From: Dictyocoela muelleri
Lineage: Eukaryota; Microsporidia
Direction: 5' to 3'
Assembly: GCA_016256075.1 (NCBI GenBank)
Contig: SDVU01000572.1
Coordinates: 1-12,257 of the forward strand
Length of the DNA stretch: 12,257 nucleotides
The notes beneath the pieces were generated by a model. The model saw nothing but the letters and a program-made list of their open reading frames with translations. It searched no databases and had not been told where the DNA came from. The number at the start of each line of letters is the position of its first letter. Positions within the stretch are counted from its first letter, which is position 1. Positions 1 through 6,361 of this stretch are shown here, one piece after another. The translations under genes were made by a program, and so were the position numbers.

Positions 1-195
1 ACAGAAAAACTCTCTTTTTAAATAATTATTGGCGCTCAAATAATTAATAAGAACAATTTTATTCATATTTAGGATTTTTTCGCTAAAATTACTGGTTTCA
101 TAGGGGGCTCAAAAAAAAAAAAAAAATGAAGACCTATAAACGTCACCCTTCTTTAAACTTAGATACTATTATGGTCTTAACTTATACAAAAACTA

Positions 196-232
196 GTCGA
201 AAATATTCCCCCGGAGATAAAATATTTTCGAC
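196..232. repeat. Inverted repeat, 12-bp perfect arms
   Basis: GTCGAAAATATT at 196-207 is matched exactly in reverse complement at 221-232, leaving a 13-base loop that holds the only GC-rich stretch nearby (CCCCCGGAG). It lies 7 bases upstream of a second, longer hairpin. Function is unknown; it could be the end of a small non-autonomous element. Confidence 0.8.
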
Positions 233-239
233 CAGATCC

Positions 240-299
240 ATGTTTCTTTCTACGTATAAGTAAATGTCTAATAATCTACTTATACGTAGAAAGAAACAT
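240..299. repeat. Perfect 23-bp stem hairpin
   Basis: The arm at 240-262 is an exact reverse complement of 277-299, with a 14-base loop. The stem reads TTTCTTTCTACGTATAAGTA on its 5' side from 243. A perfect 23-bp stem is striking where every neighbouring element has decayed, so it may be young or under constraint. Candidates are a small-RNA precursor, a miniature element, or a recent template-switch product. No open frame spans it. Confidence 0.9.
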
Positions 300-477
300 T
301 ACATGTAGTATACTTTTATGAGACATATATTCATTTATAAACATTTTTTTTTATCCTAATACAGGCGCTTATTTTTCTGCTAGACCAAATCAGAAAAGTT
401 CCGAAATTTTTTAATCACAAGGGTTTGGGAAATTATAGGGCAAAATTCTGAGACACGATTCACTAGGGCGAGTTGCC

Positions 478-1589
478 AGCGTCTCTTATAACCAAAATAT
501 TGCAAAATTACTTTTATGGATCATGGGGGCGAATTTGGGGACACAAAAGTAGGTCTATGTTTTTTTATGTTTTTTACCTCAATATCCCAATGAATAAAAA
601 AAAAATAAAAAAAACATTAATTATAATATAATATAATTTCTAACAACCCGAGTATATCATTATTTTTTCCATCGAAAACAACAAAGGGCGATTTTTTTTA
701 CTTTTTCTGAAATTAGGGTGTATATATTTTTTAGAGAAGACAATTCCCTTCAATCGTATTCGTATGAACATTATTTTCTCTTTTATTGAATCCTATTTAA
801 TGTTTGACTGTTAAATGGGAATGAAATTTTGATATATTAGAATATCCCTGCCAACAATAGCTATATATGACACCCCAGGTTTTATATATTTCCAAATTAA
901 TTCGATTAAAGTTTCGGGATTCCTATTTTGAATAAGTACTTAAATTATTATACAGTAAGCGAAATTTTCGACCATGCCAAGAGCACAGATACCTTCAACT
1001 CGATGACCCCTATGATATCTTCTCTTTTTAAATTTACTTTTATCAATTTCGACAATTACGCCTTCACCGCCTATTAGGTTTAAGAGATTAAAAAAATCTA
1101 GCCTTTGCATTCTCATTCATTTTACGATAAATGTTTTTTAAACACTCATAATCAATAGATAATGCAAATGATATCATACTTAGGGATAAAGAGTCTGATA
1201 AAAATTCATATACAGAAATAAACTTCAATAAAGCTAACTTGTATTTTTTAAGTATTGTGTTCTTAAATAAAGATTTCGTTCTTTTCGAAAATTTCCACTT
1301 ACACACTATTTTTTTCGTATTTCTACATTTAATCTAACCTCCGAACCACATGCATCACATTTGTTGTTAATTTTTTCGTAAATATATTTTTAAATAAATT
1401 CAGAAATTTCATTTATAGCCATATTATTATCATGCCTAAGGGTAAAAAGTAAAAAATTACTCACCCCCTCTTTTAACCCCTTATAAGCTCCATTTGACCA
1501 TTTTAATTTATTTTATAGTTCTTTTCTGTCTTTTTAGTAATCTGTAAATATGTGCTACTTGCTTTACTTTTTGTTTCTTAACAGCGTCT
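478..1589 (-). mobile_element. ISXO2/IS1595-like DNA transposon, decayed (copy A)
   Basis: The core is a recognisable ISXO2-type transposase pseudogene at 660-1422 on the minus strand. CAGCGTCT occurs at 478-485 and again as a direct repeat at 1582-1589. IS1595-family elements make 8-bp target duplications, so I take these as candidate element borders, giving about 1.1 kb between them, close to the second ISXO2-like element in this window. Terminal inverted repeats are not convincing here, only weak similarity between the two inner ends, so the borders are an inference. Confidence 0.5.
660..1422 (-). pseudogene. ISXO2-like (DDE_Tnp_IS1595) transposase pseudogene
   Basis: Read on the minus strand, this has the standard order of an ISXO2-like transposase, spread over all three frames. 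A start ATG lies at 1422-1420. A zinc-ribbon half-site CDACGS follows near 1350, then an HTH-like stretch (1088-1306), then VEIDKSKF and RYHRGHRVEGI around 1000-1050. Next come CWQGYSNIS near 850 and NNVHTNTIEGN near 750, and the frame closes at 660-662. Length (about 255 codons) is near the family norm. The enzyme would cut and rejoin element ends in the nucleus. It is dead: there are several frameshifts and stops, and the second catalytic Asp (normally TDxWxGY) reads Tyr at 857-859. The first Asp is kept. Family identity is confident; it is not a host gene. Confidence 0.88.
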
Positions 1590-2632
1590 AGTCCCCGTTC
1601 GATGCATCTGCTTCTAATCTAAATCTTTTATTTGAATCAAAAAATCAAGTTCGTGATTTTATTAACAACACTCTTTAAGTTTAAAAAATCTTGAATTATG
1701 TTTTTATAACCATTTAAAGTTATTTTCCATGAAAAGTTCATATAGAAGTTTTTTTTTTCTGAAAGTTCTAACAAAAAATTCATGAATAATTTATAAAACT
1801 AGAAACTTACAGATATATCTTTATTTTCAAATATTGAGAATACTTTTATGTGCCGATCGTTTCGATATCGGTTTTATAGAATTATAAACAGTTTTGATTC
1901 TCAAAATTTAATCTCATTTTTACCGAGAACGCACTTTTTTTGATAATTCATAAGTTATACATCTTGAGCCTGATGATACTTTATTCAGATTACGATCGTG
2001 CTTGTTTTTTTATTTTTATTAAAAATCAAAATATTGTCTTAGTATGAAAAAAATTAATCATATATGACTGTGTATTAATCCAAAAAAAATGCTTCTTGGA
2101 AAATTTTTAGTGAATTATAAAATATTGAAGCATCATTTTTAAATAAAGCAGACTGTTTCTAGTGTATAAAAATGCCATCTTCTCTCTATCTCTATATCGC
2201 AAAGAAACCTGTAAAAAGCCGTATATTAGTTTCGAAGAAAGAAATTTTTTTATTATTAAGGCTATGAATAATTTATTGAATATAAAAAAATATTGAGGCT
2301 ATCGAGTATACGATGTCTTTCAATCTTGTTCAATCTATGATAATTGAAAATTTGTATTTTTTTGCTAATACGACTACGGGGTGGCACCATAGAGATTTTC
2401 TCTTTTTAATATGACTGTTTGCTTTAATGTTGTTAATATTTTTTAGACGCTACTATCTTTTTATAATCTCTAATAAGTTTCGGCCAGCTTATATAGAATT
2501 CCGTTTTAGTATTAATTATAAAATCATGAAAATTGTTATTGGTAGCGAATTCTTCAATTTACGAGTTCCTTTAAATATATTGGCTATATAATTATCAGGT
2601 AAATAAATTGAACTGCTAGCCTTAAAACTCTT
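1590..2632. other. Unassigned A+T-rich region
   Basis: No family is recognisable. There are only short open stretches: 38 codons from an ATG at 2171 (plus), 33 codons from an ATG at 2312 (plus), and about 37 codons on the minus strand between roughly 2525 and 2640, with a plausible residue mix (LPDNYIANIFKG). Any of these could be scraps of a decayed gene, but none has supporting context. No RNA gene, array or clear terminal repeat was seen. Confidence 0.55.
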
Positions 2633-2809
2633 ATGGATTATTTAAAGGCGAATTTTATATTTAATTTAACATTAGTTACATTAATAAGTTTTATGTTTAC
2701 TGGATTTTTCGCGTATTTTATGATTCTATATTTGAAAAATTTTAAATTTGACAATACTATGACAACTGATGACCGTATCAAAAAAGGGATAATATTTAGT
2801 GCCTTATGA
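2633..2809 (+). CDS. Possible small single-pass membrane protein
   Basis: This is a 58-codon frame from an ATG, with an upstream in-frame stop at 2609-2611. Residues 8-35 are almost wholly hydrophobic (FIFNLTLVTLISFMFTGFFA and beyond), long enough for one membrane helix. A charged tail follows (KNFKFDNTMTTDDRIKKG). After the TGA at 2807-2809 the same frame stays open for 20 more codons (LYVAFDIIYRYKNKKNNNII, then K) to a TAA. The sequence may therefore be a decayed longer gene with one new stop, or a chance hydrophobic frame in A+T-rich DNA. No homologue is recognised and no neighbour supports a role. Confidence 0.25.
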   Translation: MDYLKANFIFNLTLVTLISFMFTGFFAYFMILYLKNFKFDNTMTTDDRIKKGIIFSAL

Positions 2810-2969
2810 TTATATGTCGCTTTTGATATTATATATCGCTATAAAAATAAGAAAAATAATAATATTATTAAATAATCCTCACTTGTATATATTCGAAAGC
2901 ACGAAAATTAAATCATTAGATCTTTAGGGTTTTATCTAGAAATCTAAACTTAAACATAAAATCAGTTAG

Positions 2970-3235
2970 TTGCCCGTTAAGCGGCTGTCTGAAAAACGCC
3001 GGAGGCGTTTTTACGGGCTGATTTTCGAGCGAAAAATCCGTAAAAATGCCGAGAGATTATTGAAATGCAAAATACAAATCTTTATCGCTGCACGAGAATT
3101 CGCCTCCGGCAAGATTCGTAAACTCGCCGCAAGCGCAGCGAGAGCTTTGCGCGAAAACGTCATGATTTTTTTGATAAAAAATTATAACAATTTTTCAGTA
3201 TTAACAGAAAATCTAATTCCAAACGTTCCTTAGAC
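2970..3235 (+). repeat. Left arm of foldback repeat
   Basis: The arm runs from TTGCCCGTTAAGCGGCTGTC at its outer end to CGTTCCTTAGAC at its inner end. It contains two stem-loops: a perfect 9-bp stem with a 3-base loop (2992-3012) and a larger imperfect hairpin (3004-3050). An 87-codon frame crosses it (KIQIFIAAREFASG). The other arm has a related frame, but the two proteins diverge through indels and are Arg/Lys/Ala-rich, as expected from translating a GC-rich repeat, so I do not call a gene. Confidence 0.75.
3004..3050. repeat. Imperfect long stem-loop inside left arm
   Basis: GGCGTTTTTACGG (3004-3016) pairs with CCGTAAAAATGCC (3038-3050) with one mismatch, and part of the interior (ATTTTCGAGCGAAAAAT) can extend the stem. 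The matching position in the other arm (3642-3687) keeps the hairpin with different bases and a small bulge. That suggests the fold is a property of the repeat rather than an accident of one copy. Confidence 0.65.
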
Positions 3236-3463
3236 GCCATCTCTAATGATTTTATTTTATTCCAAAATATGGAAATTTTGAATTATGAAAAAAAAATCTT
3301 TATATTGTTTTTTTATACATATTTTAGAAATACCTTTCCATAGAAGACGTTACATAGTGTATATAAAAACTGATTTCTACAATATATATATAAACATTAA
3401 ATAAATTTTTATTATACTCTAATATTTCTATATTTAGTAATTTTTTAAATTTTTTTCGATATA

Positions 3464-3720
3464 GTCTTAAGGAACGTCGGGATCGAATATTCATGATTAA
3501 ACAAATAAATTGGTAATTTTTTTTTGAAAAAATCTCGTCGCGGTTCTTGCTCTAAGTTTGCGGTCAGTTTGCGATAACTCGCCTGAGGCGGATTCTCGTG
3601 CGGCGATAAAGATTTGTATTTTTAATTCTAAAAAATCTCCCGGCATTTTTACGGATTTTCGTCTGAAAATCAGCCAGTAAAAACGCTTCTGGCGTTTTTT
3701 TCGGACAGCCGTAATAAGCA
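3464..3720 (-). repeat. Right arm of foldback repeat
   Basis: This is the reverse complement of the 2970-3235 repeat. In that orientation it starts TGCTTATTACGGCTGTCC and ends CGTTCCTTAAGAC. It preserves the block encoding KIQIFIAARESASG and both stem-loops (3679-3699 and 3642-3687). Divergence from the left arm is spread over substitutions and small indels, so the arms have aged separately and have not been recently homogenised. Confidence 0.75.
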
Positions 3721-4045
3721 AAAATTTTTTTGTACTATATTGAATCCTTAATCATCTTTTCGAATGATGCCAGAATTTTAATATATTTTGAGTATGAATA
3801 TAGGAGTTTTCAGGATATAATAAATTTAAAGTGAGGCTGAATGACATATGAATGTAATCATTATTAAGGAAAATATATGCTACCCACTTATCATTAATAA
3901 TTAAAGTTCCGGGTTCCACAAAAGTTCAAATAAATGGTAACGAACTATATGAAGATCTATGAGGCACAGGTATAAAAACGCATTTGTGAGTTCTTAGTTC
4001 TATTAAGCCAAATACGCTTCGAGAATTGGTCAATCTCTACATACT
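3721..4045. other. Unassigned A+T-rich spacer
   Basis: Nothing recognisable lies between the foldback repeat and the first SINE copy. There is no open frame of useful length, no array and no clear inverted repeat. It forms part of the target DNA into which the SINE was inserted. Confidence 0.6.
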
Positions 4046-4056
4046 GTTTTTTTCAG
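4046..4056. repeat. Target-site duplication, 5' side of SINE copy 1
   Basis: GTTTTTTTCAG lies directly before the SINE head and is repeated with one T fewer at 4502-4511, just after the A/T tail. The difference of one T is easily explained by slippage in the T run after insertion. Confidence 0.75.
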
Positions 4057-4501
4057 AGGCCAGATAGCTCAGTGGTTACACACTTAAATGTAAATTTAAG
4101 TATCTTGGTTCGAATCCCTTTGATGTCACTCTTGCATGAATAATGAGGGAATGACATTAAGCGGTCATAACGATATAATTATAGTATAATAAACAGTTCT
4201 TCCAGTGTGGTATAGCTGATTATGACTTATCTAATATGGAAATGAAGCAGAAAGAACTCTCTTATGTGTGGAGATGTGTGCGGTGACGCTTCTCTGTAAA
4301 AAGTAGTATAAAAAAATTCATGAAAAGCCACAATTACATGTATCCTGATGAGTCATTGATAAAACGATGATCTCGTTTACAGCTGGGTAGCTTAGGAAGT
4401 GATGTATTATTGGAACACCAAGAACCAAAAGTCAGAAACCACTGTATGAGACAACTCTCGAAGGCGTAGCTGTAGATGTTGCCAATATTTAATATATAGA
4501 C
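4057..4501 (+). mobile_element. tRNA-derived SINE, copy 1 (best preserved)
   Basis: A tRNA-like head (about 4059-4130) with intact Pol III A and B boxes is followed by a 370-base non-tRNA body. The copy ends in a short A/T tail (AATATATA). The body is shared with three other places in the window, including GGTAGCTTAGGAAGTGATGT at 4386-4405. The tRNA-like part does not fold into a good acceptor stem, so it is a SINE head and not a working tRNA gene. The whole copy contains no run of four T, which would end Pol III transcription; that is notable in such A+T-rich DNA. It is flanked by near-identical G-T6/7-CAG direct repeats, the mark of target-primed insertion. The LINE partner that would supply reverse transcriptase is not in the window. 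Confidence 0.85.
4065..4117 (+). promoter_or_regulatory. Internal RNA polymerase III promoter (A and B boxes)
   Basis: A box TAGCTCAGTGG at 4065-4075 and B box GGTTCGAATCC at 4107-4117 both match the tRNA-gene consensus exactly, with 31 bases between them, normal tRNA spacing. The predicted anticodon region is awkward (an 8-base loop around TGTAAA), in line with a tRNA-derived promoter module rather than a decoding tRNA. Confidence 0.85.
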
Positions 4502-4511
4502 GTTTTTTCAG
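4502..4511. repeat. Target-site duplication, 3' side of SINE copy 1
   Basis: GTTTTTTCAG directly follows the SINE tail and matches 4046-4056 apart from one T. Together the two copies set the SINE limits at about 4057-4501. Confidence 0.75.
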
Positions 4512-4609
4512 TTTTTTTTGGCATTTTTCCCGAATTTTTTTTATATTAATTGTTAATGATTTGATTAACAATATTTTTTTTATTAATTTTTTGATAAATT
4601 TTGATAATA

Positions 4610-4717
4610 CAGTGAACCCCAGAAAATCGGCACATTTTTGCGACCAATTTTTCAAGATGATTTAATTTTGTGCCAAATATCCGGGGAGATACCGATTAAC
4701 CGGGGATTTGTTCCGAT
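4610..4717 (+). repeat. Left terminal/subterminal repeat of pogo-like element
   Basis: CAGTGAACCCCAGAAAATCG opens the element. Further in, CCGGGGAGATACCGATTAAC and a TTCCGATTA repeat a CCGATTA/CCGGGG theme that also recurs at the right end. Such repeated subterminal motifs are usually transposase-binding sites. About 20 of the first 22 bases match the right terminus in reverse complement. Confidence 0.8.
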
Positions 4718-4758
4718 TATAAAGAAATTTATTTTAAAAACAAAAAAGTTATTAAAAT

Positions 4759-5003
4759 TTAATTTTTATTAAACCATTTTCTAAAATCTTCGAATAGATT
4801 AACACCTTGCTGTTTGTGGAAAAAATTTTTAAAGTTAGAGATGCTATGCAAAACTTCTTTGGTAATATTCTCGTCGTTTATAGTTATATCATAAATAGAA
4901 TTTATGCGCTTCAGTGATTTTTTTAGATCTGATAAAGTTAAGATATGCGAGAAGCCTTTTGTTTTACTAATTCGTTCCCATCGACAAATTCAGAAGATTC
5001 GTC
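4759..5003 (-). pseudogene. C-terminal fragment of pogo-like transposase
   Basis: On the minus strand a 77-codon stretch ends with the stop at 4759-4761 and reads LSDLKKSLKRIN, then an acidic helix-rich part, then FEDFRKWFNKN. Just upstream, in another frame, is an acidic DESSEF segment. A charged, helical tail just before the terminal repeat is where pogo/Tigger transposases end, and position and strand both fit the bordering TIRs. No DDE catalytic motif or CENP-B-like HTH is visible, because the upstream part is cut off by the SINE and what follows is not coding. The assignment rests mainly on context; sequence alone would not name it. Confidence 0.6.
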
Positions 5004-5458
5004 AATATATATTATGTCGGAAACATCCATAGCTGCCAACCCGGAGAGGAGTCTCCTACCGTGGTCTGTGATCTTTGGTTCATGTGTTCCAATGATACGT
5101 CACTTCCCAAGCTACCAAAAAGCCCAGCTGTATACGCAATTTTTGTTTTATCAATGACTCAGCAGGATACAGGTAATTAGTGGCCTTTCATGAATTTTTA
5201 ATTTATACTACTTTTTGCCGATATGCGTCACCACACTCATCTTCACACTTAAGAGAGTCCCTTCTGCTTCGTTGTCATATTAGACCAAGTCTTAATCAGC
5301 TATACCACACTGAAACAACTGTATATTTTTACTATAATTATATAGTTTTTGATCGCTTAATGTCATTCCCTTATTATTTATTAAGGAGTGACGTCAGCGG
5401 GATTCTAAACAAAACTTAAATTTTACATTCAAGAGTGTTAATCACTAAGCTTATTGGC
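5004..5458 (-). mobile_element. tRNA-derived SINE, copy 2 (inverted, inside pogo-like element)
   Basis: In reverse complement this reads GCCAATAAGCTTAGTGATTA at its head and ends in an ATAATATATA tail. It follows copy 1 along its full length. The tRNA-like head is more worn (B box GTTTAGAATCC) and the copy now contains T runs that copy 1 lacks. The conserved GGTAGCTTGGGAAGTGACGT block lies at 5097-5116. It cuts the pogo-like element just upstream of the transposase C-terminus, so it is younger than that element. I see no convincing target duplication around it. Confidence 0.82.
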
Positions 5459-5546
5459 ATAAAAATGTGTCTATAACTCTATAAAAATGTGTCTATAAGC
5501 CTGAAAGAAATATGTCTATAACTTTGGAAAAATAGGTTTATAACTA
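5459..5546 (+). repeat. Tandem array of about 22-bp units, 4 copies
   Basis: The motif GTCTATAA (last copy GTTTATAA) recurs at 5469, 5491, 5514 and 5536, giving spacings of 22, 23 and 22 bases in units like ATAAAAATGTGTCTATAACT. The first unit touches the SINE head directly. It lies within the pogo-like element but resembles the iteron ends of the neighbouring IS630-like transposon in architecture, not in sequence. Confidence 0.85.
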
Positions 5547-5845
5547 TGAAAAGCCCGTATAAAAGACGACTTGGTCTAATTGAAAATAGAACATAATAGA
5601 TCTTTGAGAATTGGCATAAGACGGCGACACATTAAGCAAAACATAGTGAACAGGTATATATTCATGCTCCAAATCTTAAATTGTTTGTACACTATTTAAT
5701 TTCTAGATTAAAATTTAAATGCCCATTTCGGAATTTTTAACAGATTTCGGTGCAATTCTATAAAATTACTGCCATCAAAAAACGAATGAGTGTGATGTTC
5801 TTTTCGGTTTTATGAAATTATGGGATTAAATTAAGTAAGATGTAA
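5547..5845. other. Unassigned segment inside the pogo-like element
   Basis: About 300 bases lie between the two tandem arrays. Neither strand gives a frame that looks like a CENP-B/pogo DNA-binding domain, although the missing N-terminal half of the transposase would be expected on the minus strand around here. The segment may be a rearranged remnant or foreign DNA. A short ACTTGGTCTAAT string matches the SINE body but does not extend. Confidence 0.5.
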
Positions 5846-5849
5846 TGTC

Positions 5850-6020
5850 GTGTCAATAAGATTGCAATATGGTGTCAATAAAAAAAAGTGGTGGCGATAA
5901 AATTGCAAGATAGTGCCAAAAAAATGCAATATGGTGATAATAAAAATACAATGTGGTGTAAATAAAATAAAATTTGGTGTCAATAATAATGAAATTGGTG
6001 TCAATAAAATGAAATACTCT
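5850..6020 (+). repeat. Tandem array of about 21-22-bp units, 8 copies
   Basis: Units of the form GTGTCAATAAAATTGCAATA start at 5850, 5872, 5891, 5913, 5934, 5956, 5977 and 5998, a spacing of 21 or 22 bases with one short unit of 19. The core GTGTCAATA varies between copies, so the array is old. It sits about 150 bases inside the right terminus of the pogo-like element. The minus-strand open frame across it is only the translation of the repeat. Confidence 0.85.
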
Positions 6021-6029
6021 GTAAGAAAG

Positions 6030-6176
6030 AGTGCCAATTATCCGGAATTGTGCCGATTTCCTAAAAAGGCGCGGATTTGACTAAAAATGCAGGTCTAAAT
6101 CAAAACTTACAAACGTAAAAATACCGATTACCCGGGGTGCCGATTGTTCGAAGAGCCGATTATTTGGGGTTCACTG
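6030..6176 (-). repeat. Right terminal/subterminal repeat of pogo-like element
   Basis: Reading inward from 6176 on the minus strand: CAGTGAACCCCAAATAATCG, then repeated ATCGGCAC-type blocks, CCCGGGTAATCGG, and further in GGAAATCGGCACAATTCCGG. The outermost 22 bases match the left end at about 20 positions; beyond that only the repeated motif is shared. Confidence 0.8.
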
Positions 6177-6246
6177 TATTTATCATAAAATAAAATAGAT
6201 AAAAAATTACAGAACCTTTATTATGTACAATATTCAGGTTAAAATT

Positions 6247-6273
6247 AGATTCTTACTCCCTGGTTCGAATCCC
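6247..6273 (+). repeat. Left terminal inverted repeat of ISXO2-like copy B
   Basis: AGATTCTTACTCCCTGGTTC followed by GAATCCC. It pairs with 7261-7289. The inner part, GGTTCGAATCCC, is identical to a tRNA T-arm/B-box motif, see findings. Confidence 0.75.
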
Positions 6274-6361
6274 ACTTTAATTTTTTTTTAAACCCCCTAA
6301 AATAAATTTAAAGCGTAAACATTTAAATGTAGATTAAATAAAAAAATAAGAATAAGTAAAT

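Larger units (their letters stand above)
1..477. other. Unassigned A+T-rich region with two hairpins
   Basis: I see no coding frame of useful length and no recognised family on either strand. The region contains a run of 16 A residues at 111-126, directly after a GGGGGCTC block, and two inverted repeats (196-232 and 240-299) listed separately. The A run could be the tail of an old retroposed sequence or a simple slippage tract; the sequence before it resembles nothing I know. Confidence 0.6.
2970..3720. mobile_element. Foldback-like element with long inverted arms
   Basis: Two arms of about 260 bp (2970-3235 and 3464-3720) are reverse complements of each other with clear but imperfect identity, roughly 75-80% by eye. 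They enclose 228 bp of plain A+T-rich DNA. Both arms are visibly richer in G+C and CpG than everything around them. The layout fits a foldback or long-TIR element, or two independent copies of one repeat in opposite orientation. No target duplication could be seen and no transposase is present, so any mobility would depend on an enzyme supplied from elsewhere. Confidence 0.6.
4610..6176 (-). mobile_element. Pogo/Tigger-like DNA transposon, decayed, with SINE inside
   Basis: Both ends carry the same inverted terminus, CAGTGAACCCCA followed by an AATCGGC block, and each is bordered by TA (4608-4609 and 6177-6178), the target dinucleotide of the Tc1/mariner/pogo superfamily. CAGTGAACCC-type ends are typical of pogo/Tigger elements. 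Inside are the C-terminal part of a minus-strand transposase (4759-5003), an inverted SINE copy (5004-5458), two tandem arrays and an unassigned stretch (5549-5845). The N-terminal and catalytic parts of the transposase are missing or unrecognisable, so the copy was gutted as well as invaded. Confidence 0.8.

Noticed and set aside
111-126. Poly(A) tail of a LINE or SINE
   Set aside because: A 16-base A run alone is common in such DNA; the sequence before it matches no element and no target duplication was found.
2970-3233. A basic protein gene, with a homologue at 3497-3721
   Set aside because: Both frames come from the two arms of one inverted repeat, diverge by indels, and show no domain; more likely by-products of a GC-rich repeat.
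4059-4130. A functional tRNA gene
   Set aside because: A and B boxes are perfect, but the acceptor and T stems do not pair and the anticodon loop has the wrong size; the segment continues into a repeated body and is the head of a SINE.
4407-4655. An 82-codon minus-strand gene
   Set aside because: It is antisense to the SINE 3' end, crosses an A+T-rich spacer and enters the pogo-like terminus; a chance frame.
5180-5419. Plus-strand small proteins at 4945-5157 and 5180-5419
   Set aside because: Both lie mostly on the antisense strand of SINE copy 2 and share no frame with anything in the other copies.
5568-5584. A fifth SINE fragment (ACTTGGTCTAAT)
   Set aside because: Only 12 bases match the SINE body and the flanking bases do not follow.
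5831-6037. A minus-strand protein rich in Leu, Thr and Phe
   Set aside because: It is simply the translation of the 21-22-bp tandem array.
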